A DNA stretch of 64,000 nt, from contig PYIY01000078.1 in assembly GCA_003635195.1 (NCBI GenBank), positions 1 to 64,000 on the forward strand, in the 5' to 3' direction. Positions 9,159-17,326 of this stretch are shown here, piece by piece. Made by a program: the position numbers and the translations under genes. This stretch comes from Candidatus Poribacteria bacterium. Its GTDB lineage: Bacteria > Poribacteria > WGA-4E > WGA-3G. The notes beneath the pieces were generated by a model, which worked only from the letters and a program-made list of their open reading frames with translations, had not been told where the DNA came from and did not search any database. Within the stretch, counting starts at the first letter, position 1. Each line of letters opens with the position of its first letter.

Positions 9159-9428
9159 TCAATAGTTTTTTTCGATGTCTAACGCGACTGCCATTCTCCC
9201 AACGAGCTGCTCAAGGTGAGCGATACGTTTCTCGTCATCGCTGGACTGCTTGTCAGTAGACTCAAACAGCATGGGCGCATTTTCAAGCAACTGTCGCTTC
9301 CACTGTGAGAGTTGATTTTCGTTGAGATTATGACGCCGACACACTTCTGCTTGGGAAGTCGCACTGCTGAGGACTTCGAGAACAAGTTCCGCTTTAAACT
9401 CAGGGGTGAATCTTCTTCGTTTCGCCAT
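9159..9428 (-). pseudogene. IS3-family transposase OrfA with damaged frameshift site
   Basis: The protein is nearly identical to copy 1 OrfA (RRRFTPEFKAELVLEVLSS, then RIAHLEQLVGRMAVALDIEK) but ends at residue 89 instead of 94. The A-run before the overlap has seven A residues (GAAAAAAACTAT) where copy 1 has eight. As a result orfB is now in the +1 (or -2) frame relative to orfA, and the usual -1 shift meets a stop, so no OrfAB fusion can form. The HTH protein itself could still be made and might bind the IS ends. Confidence 0.8.
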
Positions 9429-9558
9429 TGGATACTCCTTTCAATGGAGATTGTCATTATAGCACAATCTTCCTTTAGGGAGTGGTCTAAAAAACCGTAG
9501 GCAGTACAGAAACATGGCATGTTACTCTTTACTTATGAGAAAGAATAGAATGCCTTTC

Positions 9559-9598
9559 TATAATTAAGAGACACGATTTTGTGCGGAAAGGGTGCATG
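9559..9598 (-). promoter_or_regulatory. TGCACC-N16-GTGTCT element, copy R3
   Basis: On the minus strand: TGCACC, 16 bases, GTGTCTCTTAATTATAG. If IS copy 2 is removed, it would sit about 140 bases upstream of the phosphatidyltransferase gene (start 8418), in the same orientation as R1, R2 and R4 relative to their genes. Confidence 0.5.
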
Positions 9599-9636
9599 AT
9601 CCATAGCAAGTTACACCCAATGGGATTTTTTAAGGT

Positions 9637-12549
9637 TCATTCGGTAGAAACACCCGTAAAACGTGCTTTAACATCCCCAGTTTCTGTAAGCGAGATATGA
9701 AACATGCCGTGATCGCGAGTTCCGGCATAAAGTCGCTCGTTACTGAGAACGAGGAATTCAATTCTGCTGGGAACCTCTGAGGAAAACAGTTGCCACTTGC
9801 CGTGAGCATCTAAGCGGTAGGCACCGCTATCGCCAACACCGTAGATTGTATTGCCGTCTACGGCGAATCTGTCTATAACGGTGGGCATCTGGGTTTTATT
9901 GGTGATAACCCGCCAGTGTTCCCCAGTTTGTGAGATCAAGACACCTTTATCGGTTGCGATACAAATCGTTGAACCTGCGAAGGTAATCTCCTTGAAATGT
10001 CCAATGGTGATCGGCAGCATTGACGTGATGTCTTTCCAACTGTATCCGCTATCAAGGGATTGAAATAATTTTCCGTTTGGCTTACCGACGTAAACGGTTT
10101 CACCTAAAACAGCCAATGCAGATTCTGGATTGATACCAACTAATCCTGTGTCTACCCACTCGGTATCGCCGGGTCTCCATTTGAAAAGCCGCTGTTTGTA
10201 TTTAGCGTAAAATGTCCGACCACCAACAGCGAAGGCTCCAATTTTCGCATTTTTTTTTCTAAGTAGATGCAACAGATGTGCCGAGGTGCTGTTATTGTCT
10301 GGCGGTGCTTCGGCTTCAAAATCGGGAACACCGTGAATGGGAATAAGTTCATCGCCCGCAACAGATGTGCGGAAAATACTCGGTTTGTTCTCCCGAATCG
10401 AAATGACATAGAGGAGATTATCGACAATGGTTAACTTTATGTTCGCATAAAAATCGGTATCTAATTGGGGTGTGGACCCGTGCGTATTGAAATGAACACT
10501 TTTCCAAGTCTCACCCCCATCAGTTGATTGGACAAGGTCTCCTCCGATATGCATATAGAGTTTATTATTTAAGGCGATTAAGTCGCGTGTGAGCGGACCT
10601 GTCATCCCGTTTACAAATGGATGCCAAGACTCACCAGCATCGGTTGTACGGCTGATCCCGAATGCATCGGCTTTGTAAAATGTCCTTTCATCGGTAGCAA
10701 TAGCTGGGAATCTGGGTACCATATGTGAACTGATATTGGATCTGATGGAGATCCAAGTTTGCCCACCATCACTGGATCTAAATTCGGTTATTCCGAGGAC
10801 TAAGAGCGTTTTACCTGCAGCCAAAACCTGCATGGCAGAATCTAAGTTTGTAACTTGAGATTCATCTGTAGGTGTTATTTCAGTCCATGATTTTCCAAGA
10901 TCTGCGGAGCGAAAGATTCTTTTTGGTGCATATTTATGTTCAGGTATTAATGGGTTTAGTCCAGGGGTTTCCACTAAAACAATATCGGGTGCTATTCCGA
11001 CATAGAGGTTGTTTTCGTCAACTGTCAAGGCATAAACGGCACCGGATGTGTGAGTAAGCAATTGTTGCCAGTTGCTTGAACCGAAGCGATAGAGTCCTCG
11101 GTTTGTGCCAGCAAATAGGGTATTTCCGATTGCAGCGACTGTATAAACCCGTTTCCCTGCCAATCCGTCGTTCAGGGGTGCCCAGTGCTTACCGGCATTG
11201 GTAGATCGAAAGATACCCTTCTCTTGAAGAGCAAGATATAGTGTTATGTCTGCTTGTGGATCGTGTTTTTGGCTTGCATCCGTGACGATGAGTCCACTCG
11301 CAGCACCTTTGGGACGCTGCCCAAGAGGATTCCATGTTTCACCGCCATCTTCTGAAGCGAGTGCCTCATCAGGGGAGACAGTATAGAGGGTACCTTGGTG
11401 CTCTGCCATAGGCACTCGGTACTGTCCGGTGGGGATGTCGGCATTAATAAGCACCCACATTGCGTTGGGTGTCAATTTATAGAGACCTGTTTTCGCGGCA
11501 GCGTAGATCGTTCCGTCAGCAGCTGCAAAGATGTCATAAACAATACTTCCTTTCGGTCCGATTGATTGTGTCCACCGTGAAGCGGAAAACTTGGCGGCAT
11601 CGTCGTCCCATACGTTTGTTGTGAGGTTGGTCTGCGAGGTTTGCATGCCAGCACCGCTGTTTTTACCGGGGATGATCGTTCTGCCGATCTGATTCCGCAC
11701 AGCAGGTTTTGCGACAATCTCAATGAGAATAGGTTCATCAACAAGTTCAATAGTAGGTTCAGATTGTGCGTCAAAACTATATGGTTGCTGGAACCGAAGT
11801 AAGTATTGACTGCCCACACCCAAAAGTATCACCAATGCCACTGCAGCACCGAAAGCTGCCCAAGGGAGCAAAGGCTTTTTAGCCGGTGGTACCGGTGTCG
11901 GGTTCAGGTCGGCAATGTGTCGCATGACGTTCTCAATGAGATTGTCAGACACTTGTACACCGTTAAGCGTTTCGCGGATCAATGTTTCTCCTTCTTCTTG
12001 TAAACGCTTGCGGGCGCGGCGGAGTCGGCTTTTAATTGTATTCACCGACACGCCTAAGAATTTGCCGATTTCCTTGGCTGTCATTTTACCGAGATAATGG
12101 AGCGTCACGATGGTGCGTTCGCTCTCCGGTAGTTGCTGTAGGAGCGTTTTGGCGAGATTCTGTCGATATTTCGTAATTTCAATCTCACGTTGACGCGATA
12201 TATGATGTTCATAGGAAGCTTTTTCAACTTCTTCTGGAGGTGTGTCCTCTAATGATTGCATATTCAACTTATCCATTTTGGCTTTATCCCGCTTTATCCA
12301 ATTAATGCAAAGTCGATTGGCGATGACATAAAGCCATCCTTCAAATCGTTTTGGATCCTCTAATGTCCCAAGTTTTTTGTAGACTTGGATAAAGGTGTCT
12401 TGGGTAATTTCTTCTGCAATATGAAAATCCCCAATTTTCCGCCATATAAGGGCGTGAACACCGTCTTGGTGTTTCCCCATTAATGTACTGAAAGCCTCGT
12501 CGTCGCCTAATAAAATTCTGTGAATCAGTTGAACATTATCATCTACCAT
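9637..12549 (-). CDS. ECF sigma factor fused to transmembrane helix and BNR/Asp-box propeller
   Basis: The start is placed at 12549 (GGGAG eight bases upstream, and alignment with the head of the 61479 gene), giving 970 residues; the ORF track begins 26 codons earlier. Residues 10-95 are sigma region 2 (AEEITQDTFIQVYKKL, FEGWLYVIANRLCINW), residues 135-185 are region 4 (TAKEIGKFLGVSVNTIKSRL), and residues 227-250 form one membrane helix. The remaining ~700 residues form a propeller with many Asp boxes, such as SEDGGETW, STNAGKHW, SSDGGQTW and STDGGETW, as in sortilin- or sialidase-like folds. The layout predicts a cytoplasmic sigma head and an outer sensor on one chain. Release by proteolysis or direct signalling is inference. 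It diverges from the RRE-glycosyltransferase at 13299. Confidence 0.85.
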   Translation of the reverse strand: MVDDNVQLIHRILLGDDEAFSTLMGKHQDGVHALIWRKIGDFHIAEEITQDTFIQVYKKLGTLEDPKRFEGWLYVIANRLCINWIKRDKAKMDKLNMQSLEDTPPEEVEKASYEHHISRQREIEITKYRQNLAKTLLQQLPESERTIVTLHYLGKMTAKEIGKFLGVSVNTIKSRLRRARKRLQEEGETLIRETLNGVQVSDNLIENVMRHIADLNPTPVPPAKKPLLPWAAFGAAVALVILLGVGSQYLLRFQQPYSFDAQSEPTIELVDEPILIEIVAKPAVRNQIGRTIIPGKNSGAGMQTSQTNLTTNVWDDDAAKFSASRWTQSIGPKGSIVYDIFAAADGTIYAAAKTGLYKLTPNAMWVLINADIPTGQYRVPMAEHQGTLYTVSPDEALASEDGGETWNPLGQRPKGAASGLIVTDASQKHDPQADITLYLALQEKGIFRSTNAGKHWAPLNDGLAGKRVYTVAAIGNTLFAGTNRGLYRFGSSNWQQLLTHTSGAVYALTVDENNLYVGIAPDIVLVETPGLNPLIPEHKYAPKRIFRSADLGKSWTEITPTDESQVTNLDSAMQVLAAGKTLLVLGITEFRSSDGGQTWISIRSNISSHMVPRFPAIATDERTFYKADAFGISRTTDAGESWHPFVNGMTGPLTRDLIALNNKLYMHIGGDLVQSTDGGETWKSVHFNTHGSTPQLDTDFYANIKLTIVDNLLYVISIRENKPSIFRTSVAGDELIPIHGVPDFEAEAPPDNNSTSAHLLHLLRKKNAKIGAFAVGGRTFYAKYKQRLFKWRPGDTEWVDTGLVGINPESALAVLGETVYVGKPNGKLFQSLDSGYSWKDITSMLPITIGHFKEITFAGSTICIATDKGVLISQTGEHWRVITNKTQMPTVIDRFAVDGNTIYGVGDSGAYRLDAHGKWQLFSSEVPSRIEFLVLSNERLYAGTRDHGMFHISLTETGDVKARFTGVSTE

Positions 12550-12690
12550 CAGAATTCTCCCTGCTATAGGTTGAGTTACGGTGATATGCTTCTGAGTGGC
12601 AAAATGTACAGGTTCTTCAGATATCAACCCTACTCAAACTCATGAAACCTATTGAAATATGCCCGACATGTGATGATATCGGTGTAGCCC

Positions 12691-12726
12691 TTTTAATAAA
12701 CACACTTTATTGCGGAAAGGGTGCAT
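12691..12726 (-). promoter_or_regulatory. TGCACC-N16-GTGTTT element, copy R4
   Basis: On the minus strand: TGCACC, 16 bases, GTGTTTATTAA. It lies about 150 bases upstream of the sigma-BNR start at 12549, so autoregulation is possible. Confidence 0.5.
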
Positions 12727-12779
12727 TTAAGGGGAAAAAACATAGTCTTTTATTTTTCCAGCAAATTTCAATATTAAAT

Positions 12780-12915
12780 AGGACTTACACATTGAAACGC
12801 TGTTGGGAGGGATAACTTCGGTTTTCATGCCTGTCCGAATCTTCACACACAGGCCACGAAAGCTGAAGCCATCCTGCGAAACATAGTCGGGACGAACGCA
12901 AATTGCATAAGTCCT
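12780..12915. repeat. MITE-like element with AGGACTTA/TAAGTCCT ends
   Basis: The ends AATAGGACTTACACATT and the complement of AATTGCATAAGTCCTGATT form imperfect terminal inverted repeats about 136 bases apart, with an internal GCCTGT/ACAGGC hairpin and no coding frame. AT-rich TTAAAT-like bases flank both ends. This is the structure of a small non-autonomous element, placed in the divergent promoter region between the sigma-BNR gene and the first RRE-glycosyltransferase. The rest of 12550-13298 is AT-rich, with R4 and R5 and nothing else recognised. Confidence 0.45.
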
Positions 12916-13192
12916 GATTAAATTTATGTTGATCCGCTAATCAGTCGGAGGATTGAAAATTCGTGATAACAAAGTTAACCTAATTGTAGCATAAAATGCA
13001 TTTGTTGTCTGAAATTTTTAGATTAGACTTTGTACACATTTTTTATAAGAGGCTATGTCCGTTTAAATTATATCAAACTGATGCCAAGATATTTTGTTTC
13101 CTACCCAGAGTATTTTCGTGTTAAAAATTTTCCTATAGACTTCCGTAAAATCCCCCATTAGACAGTTTAAACCTTTAAGACCTTTTTAACAG

Positions 13193-13235
13193 TATGCACC
13201 TTTTTCGCCAATAGGTGTGTCTTTAAATTATAGAG
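13193..13235 (+). promoter_or_regulatory. TGCACC-N16-GTGTCT element, copy R5
   Basis: On the plus strand: TGCACC, 16 bases, GTGTCTTTAAATTATAGA. It is the only copy on this strand and it faces the RRE-glycosyltransferase gene that starts about 80 bases downstream (13299). Confidence 0.55.
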
Positions 13236-13298
13236 GGTGGAACGTTAGCACGTAGAAAATTTTATCAACTTAACGCGGCGAAAGCGTGGAGGATAACA

Positions 13299-15017
13299 GT
13301 GAAACATTTTTTTCCAAAAACCTTACATCCCTTACATATCTTTGAAGAAGATGAAGTACTTTATGCGGCGGATCTTGAGAAAGCACGCGTTGTTGAGTTG
13401 TCGGTTGTGATGGCAGAGATGTTAGAATTTGTGGAGACACAGAACGATCAAGAAATCCAACGGACACTCGGAAATTCTTATACGGATGATGATATCCTTG
13501 AGGCGTTTGAGAGGTTCGCGGCACTTGAGCGGGCGGGTCTGCTCTTCAATCGCGGCGAGGACCTCAGGACAAATTTCGTCCCAGAAAGTCAACGGCGCAA
13601 GTTACTTGTTGCTATACCGGGGATTGCTGTAGACTCATTTTCTGATATTGAGACGTTATCCGCTGGCACGAACATGGCACTTTCTCACATGTTTCATCAT
13701 CTCATCAACGACGTGGATCTCTATTTTGCTGGTAATCAGAATAGGAAGTTAGCCGAGCGTATGTATGAAGTCAATATGAATGTGCGTGATCTAAAGCGGC
13801 TGAGTCGTAGGATTAGTGAAACATACTTCGGTATTCTCACGCTACATCAAGAGCATGAAAGATGGCTCTTTCCACTGTATCAGCAGCACGAACTTCCGCC
13901 GATCTTAGTTCAGTGCCACGCTCCACGTGGACATGGCGGCAAGGCTATTAACTCCCTTTTACGACATTACGCTGCGATGCGAGACTGTGATGGTTTTACG
14001 GCACCCTCAGATTACGTCCGTGCCTTTTATGCCGATTATGTCTGGGATCCGAGTTTCTTTAATACGTTACCAAACGGTGTCGATTCAAAGTTGTTCCGTC
14101 CACTTGACAAGACAGCGGCGAAGCGGGAAGTTGCTGAAGTAGTTGGAGATACGCGTATTGAGACGATGCCGACTGTCGGTTATCTCTCACGGATACAATC
14201 GGAGAAAGGGGCATCTGTCTATTTAAAATTGGCGGAACTCAATCCACATCTGCTTTTCCTGATTGCGGGACCAGATCTCGGGCGGTATGCATCCTATGCG
14301 CTTCCAGATAACCTTGTGTATGTCGGCTTCCATCCACGCGAGAAACTACCGGTTATCTACAATGCATTCGATGTCTACTGTTTTCTGTCAATGTCAGGCG
14401 AAGAGACGTTTGGACTAACGGTGCTTGAAGCAATGGCGTGTGGTGTGCCACCTATCGTTCCGAATTTCGATGGTGTTCCATCAGTTGTCGGGGATGCGGG
14501 GTTGATCGCAAATGCCGAGAATTTCGATCAGGACATAGCGACGCTTGTGAGTTATCCGTGTCCGATGGATTTTTCAGAGAAGATTAATTTGTTAGTCAGC
14601 AATCCTGAGATGCGTGAGCAGCTTTCCGAGAAGGCGAGAGAACGGGCGGTATCGTTCACATGGGATAAAACGGCGCGACGGATTATAGAATTGTTTGAGG
14701 AACTTCATCGGAGAAAGCAGCTTATGAATCCGAACCGGCTTTTGAATGTATTTGCGCCGACACAGTCGTTGGCATTGGAAGAAGCGGAGGCGCAGAAATA
14801 CAAATCGGTTGTGTTAAGTATGAACGCGCGTTACGAACGGTGTTTCATAAGAGATGCGGTGTATCCGATGCGTGTTGAAGACGGGTTGGTGCTGAGTATT
14901 TTGAAATCACATACTGTTAGAGAAGCGGAGGCACTGCTCACTGCACTGGTCGCGGACGAGACGGAGGCAAAGGCGACTCTTAAAAGGGTTCGCGGCTTAA
15001 TCAACGCGACGGTGTGA
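13299..15017 (+). CDS. RRE (PqqD-like) domain fused to GT4-type glycosyltransferase, RRE-GT A
   Basis: GTG start with GGAGG seven bases upstream; 572 residues. Residues 1-~90 have the plan of a PqqD-like RiPP recognition element: a beta-rich HIFEEDEVLYAADLEKARVV, then helices, ending in the FAALERAGLLF helix. RRE domains bind the leader of ribosomal peptides. Residues ~110-470 are a GT-B glycosyltransferase of the GT4 class: a GRYASYAL donor-side segment, GVDSKLF, and the EX7E motif with E369 and E377 in EETFGLTVLEAMACG. A C-terminal extension of about 90 residues resembles the end of the next protein. Fusion of an RRE-like domain to a sugar transferase suggests glycosylation of a leader-bearing peptide, most simply the Cys-rich product at 16865. 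Confidence 0.8.
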   Translation: MKHFFPKTLHPLHIFEEDEVLYAADLEKARVVELSVVMAEMLEFVETQNDQEIQRTLGNSYTDDDILEAFERFAALERAGLLFNRGEDLRTNFVPESQRRKLLVAIPGIAVDSFSDIETLSAGTNMALSHMFHHLINDVDLYFAGNQNRKLAERMYEVNMNVRDLKRLSRRISETYFGILTLHQEHERWLFPLYQQHELPPILVQCHAPRGHGGKAINSLLRHYAAMRDCDGFTAPSDYVRAFYADYVWDPSFFNTLPNGVDSKLFRPLDKTAAKREVAEVVGDTRIETMPTVGYLSRIQSEKGASVYLKLAELNPHLLFLIAGPDLGRYASYALPDNLVYVGFHPREKLPVIYNAFDVYCFLSMSGEETFGLTVLEAMACGVPPIVPNFDGVPSVVGDAGLIANAENFDQDIATLVSYPCPMDFSEKINLLVSNPEMREQLSEKARERAVSFTWDKTARRIIELFEELHRRKQLMNPNRLLNVFAPTQSLALEEAEAQKYKSVVLSMNARYERCFIRDAVYPMRVEDGLVLSILKSHTVREAEALLTALVADETEAKATLKRVRGLINATV

Positions 15018-15125
15018 TTAATAGCCATTAGTCTTCAGTTAAGCATGTAGCGTGGAGGAGCAATTTCACTGCCCCAAACGAGTCACTGACAACCAATAGT
15101 TTCTGATAACTCATAATAAATAGGA
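15009..15125. repeat. Heptamer-type palindromic repeat, copy 1
   Basis: The spacer reads TAATAGCCATTAGTCTTCAGTTAAG on one side and CACTGACAACCAATAGTTTCTGATAAC on the other. It is a degenerate tandem of about 7-base units whose two arms can pair. It belongs to the family described in the findings. Confidence 0.5.
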
Positions 15126-15132
15126 GTAAAGT

Positions 15133-16815
15133 ATGGTATCTCAAAGGTGTTACCGATTAAAACGTCATTATAAATTTGAAGAAGATGATCGCAAGTATGT
15201 AGCGGATCTTGAGACAGGAGATATTGTTGAAGTGAATGCCGTGGAATGGGAGATCCTTTTGCGTTATGAATCACAGACATTGTATCAGATTGTGGAGGAG
15301 CTGAAGCAGAAATACAAGGTATCCTCTATCTTTGATGGAATTGATCGTTTAGAGCATCTCGGCAGGCAAGGCTCGCTTTTAAGTCCGATCATCGGAGGTG
15401 TGGGTGAGACTGCTGCGGATTGGAAAGGAGCGGGTCGGCATCCGAAATTGTTGGTTCCGTTCAATTTTACGCAGGAGAAATTGGTGTTGGACTACGTTGC
15501 AAATCTGAAGCGGTATCAACTTTTAACGCATCTGACAAAGTATGTCGAGTTAGAGACGTTGACCTTTTCCAAAGACGGACCGGAAGAAAGCATGGATCTG
15601 GGTGAGATTGGTGTTCGGCATATAGAAGTTCTGGATGACAACACCTTTTCTCCAGCGTGGTATGCGGGGGATGGTTACACGGGTATCCTGCTCCTGTCAC
15701 AATTTCTTTTGGATGATCTGTTTTTTTATCAGGTTCCGGATGTCCCGATTGTGCACTGTATAGACGGTTTTCAAGGCTTGCAAGGGCGTATGCTTGAGAC
15801 ACTTCTGACGCTGAATGCTTTCCAAGATACGAAGGATACGTTGGTTGTCAAGTCATCGTGGATGAAGGCGTGGCTTGGTGAATTGGGTATTCCGGGAGAA
15901 AAGGTGTCTACTGTTCCTGACGGTATAGAGGTTGCCGAGCCGTTAGGGGATAAGGTGTTGGCGAAGCGTCACACGGCTGCGATTTTTGACAATCCGATGT
16001 TCGTAAAACAACCGGTTATTGGACTAATCTCTGGGTTTGAACCGAATCGTGGTGCGGCGTGGATTTCTGAGTTTGCGCGATCTAACCCACACCTTGCTGT
16101 CTTTGTTTATGATGCGATGTTAGCGAGACACGCGCGACAGCTGCCGGAGAATGTGGTAATTTTCGGTGTTGACAATGAGGAGAGTCGAACGATTTTACCG
16201 CTATTTTTTCAGACCCTCGACCTTGTTTGTTTCCCGGCAGTTCCCGGGACACCACTCTCGGTCGTTTTCGAGGCGATGGCGTATGGGGCAGCTTGTGTTG
16301 TGATGACGAAATATGGGATGCCAGCAGAAGTTGCGGGTGCCGGGGTTGCCGTAGAATCGGAATGGGATAATTTGGGCAATTTCCGTGCACCAATGCGGCA
16401 TCTGTCAGAAACGATAAACGGGTTGTTAGCACCTTGTAGTGCGCGTGCGGCATTTGAGGATGCCGCGAAGGATATAACACAACGATTTACTTGGGAGAAA
16501 ACGGCACAGGGGATCGCGCGGTTGTTTGAATCGGGACCTCGTGGAAGAAAAAGTCTTTCGCGAACAACGAAACCACTATTTCCATCAATTTTCTGTCGTC
16601 GATATGACCCAGGGACCGGGACGATAGACACTTGTGCCTATCAACACGGGCCAGGTAGATATGAACATTTTGAAACCGCACTGGCAGAAGTGTTGTCTGA
16701 ATATCATACACCTGCTGAAATTGATTCGGTTTTCAAGCATTTCCAGCGTGCAGGTTCTGCTCCGATGTGCGACATGATTAGTGCTGGAAATGGGTTTCCG
16801 AGCTGTGGTGCTTAG
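15133..16815 (+). CDS. RRE (PqqD-like) domain fused to GT4-like glycosyltransferase, RRE-GT B
   Basis: AGGAG precedes the ATG; 560 residues. The first ~85 residues (YKFEEDDRKYVADLETGDIV, then YQIVEELKQKYKV and IDRLEHLGRQGSLL) again follow the PqqD/RRE pattern and align with RRE-GT A. The remainder is GT-B-like with a VPDGIEVAEPL segment and FEAMAYGAACVV. In the EX7E motif only the second Glu (E380) is present; the first position is Gly372, so catalysis may be altered or lost. The C-terminal extension contains CRRYDPGTGTIDTC and an alpha-helical tail like that of RRE-GT A. The pair may act as active and helper subunits, or on different positions of the peptide. It lies 115 bases after RRE-GT A. 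Confidence 0.78.
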   Translation: MVSQRCYRLKRHYKFEEDDRKYVADLETGDIVEVNAVEWEILLRYESQTLYQIVEELKQKYKVSSIFDGIDRLEHLGRQGSLLSPIIGGVGETAADWKGAGRHPKLLVPFNFTQEKLVLDYVANLKRYQLLTHLTKYVELETLTFSKDGPEESMDLGEIGVRHIEVLDDNTFSPAWYAGDGYTGILLLSQFLLDDLFFYQVPDVPIVHCIDGFQGLQGRMLETLLTLNAFQDTKDTLVVKSSWMKAWLGELGIPGEKVSTVPDGIEVAEPLGDKVLAKRHTAAIFDNPMFVKQPVIGLISGFEPNRGAAWISEFARSNPHLAVFVYDAMLARHARQLPENVVIFGVDNEESRTILPLFFQTLDLVCFPAVPGTPLSVVFEAMAYGAACVVMTKYGMPAEVAGAGVAVESEWDNLGNFRAPMRHLSETINGLLAPCSARAAFEDAAKDITQRFTWEKTAQGIARLFESGPRGRKSLSRTTKPLFPSIFCRRYDPGTGTIDTCAYQHGPGRYEHFETALAEVLSEYHTPAEIDSVFKHFQRAGSAPMCDMISAGNGFPSCGA

Positions 16816-16821
16816 GAAACC
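16738..16821 (+). other. Two successive hairpins before the Cys-rich peptide gene
   Basis: CATTTCCAGC (16738-16747) pairs perfectly with GCTGGAAATG (16783-16792), and GGTTTCC (16793-16799) pairs with GGAAACC (16815-16821). They overlap the end of RRE-GT B and could protect or segment the mRNA, so that the small peptide gene is expressed at a different level from the enzymes. No T-run follows, so a simple terminator is not proposed. Confidence 0.35.
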
Positions 16822-16864
16822 AATCTCGTCAAGACGGAGCATTGACAGAAAGGAGGAACCTCAA

Positions 16865-17134
16865 ATGAATGCTAAGATCTTTGGTAAAATTAATCACTTC
16901 CTGAAATCTGAAGATGGGCGTGTTGGTCTCAAAACACCCGTGATATTAGGTATAGGAAGTGGGAGCCTATTGTTAGTTCAATCAGTGCTTTCCCCTTCCG
17001 CTTATGCTGAAGACCATGAGTGCTATACTGATTATGATTGTGATCCGGGGGAGGCTTGTAGACTTGAATGTCGTGGGAAATGGGACAACGGCACCTGCAA
17101 TGGATCGTGGGTAAGAGAATGCCATGAATTGTAA
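16865..17134 (+). CDS. Cys-rich 89-residue peptide, candidate precursor of a glycosylated peptide
   Basis: AGGAGG lies eight bases before this ATG; the longer ORF from 16781 has no such site. Residues 1-24 are polar (NHFLKSEDGRVGLK-like region), residues 25-48 are hydrophobic (PVILGIGSGSLLLVQSVL) and end in SAYA-ED, a signal-peptidase-like site. The remaining 41 residues hold six Cys (53, 59, 65, 69, 78, 86), including a C-x5-C-x5-C run (YTDYDCDPGEAC), and two N-x-S/T sequons at N75 and N79. A small secreted knot-like product is expected. Its position directly after two RRE-bearing glycosyltransferases makes it the natural substrate. No known bacteriocin or RiPP family was recognised. Confidence 0.75.
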   Translation: MNAKIFGKINHFLKSEDGRVGLKTPVILGIGSGSLLLVQSVLSPSAYAEDHECYTDYDCDPGEACRLECRGKWDNGTCNGSWVRECHEL

Positions 17135-17180
17135 TCTTAGTGATACAAGGATTGATTCAAACTATTGACCCTTAGTTTCT

Positions 17181-17211
17181 GGCGATCCTGTTACCTCATA
17201 GCAGGGTCGCC
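17181..17211 (+). terminator. Hairpin after the Cys-rich peptide gene
   Basis: GGCGATCCTG, an 11-base loop, then CAGGGTCGCC makes a 10-base-pair stem with one G-U pair, 46 bases after the stop. Only a weak T content follows, so it may be a partial terminator or an mRNA-end stabiliser separating the peptide gene from the peptidase. Confidence 0.45.
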
Positions 17212-17326
17212 CTCCATCAACTTTAGTCTATGGAAGTAATCCTCTAAATCACTTGCCGGCGAGATTGAGAAATCTCGACTACTTACGGAAATGATACACT
17301 GCTCTTAAGCGATTGAGAATACACTG

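Larger units (their letters stand above)
8494..9508 (-). mobile_element. IS3-family insertion sequence, copy 2 (defective)
   Basis: The ends are tgcatacgcttatttagacc at about 8494 and the complement of TGTACTGCCTACGG at about 9508. They are imperfect inverted repeats sharing the TTTAGACCAC block. No exact target duplication was found. The copy is dead: orfB lost the centre of its DDE domain, and the A-run used for frameshifting is one base shorter than in copy 1. The IS lies between element R3 and the phosphatidyltransferase gene. Confidence 0.85.

Noticed and set aside
16781-16864. Longer start for the Cys-rich peptide gene
   Set aside because: The extension overlaps the end of RRE-GT B; the ATG at 16865 has an ideal AGGAGG site.
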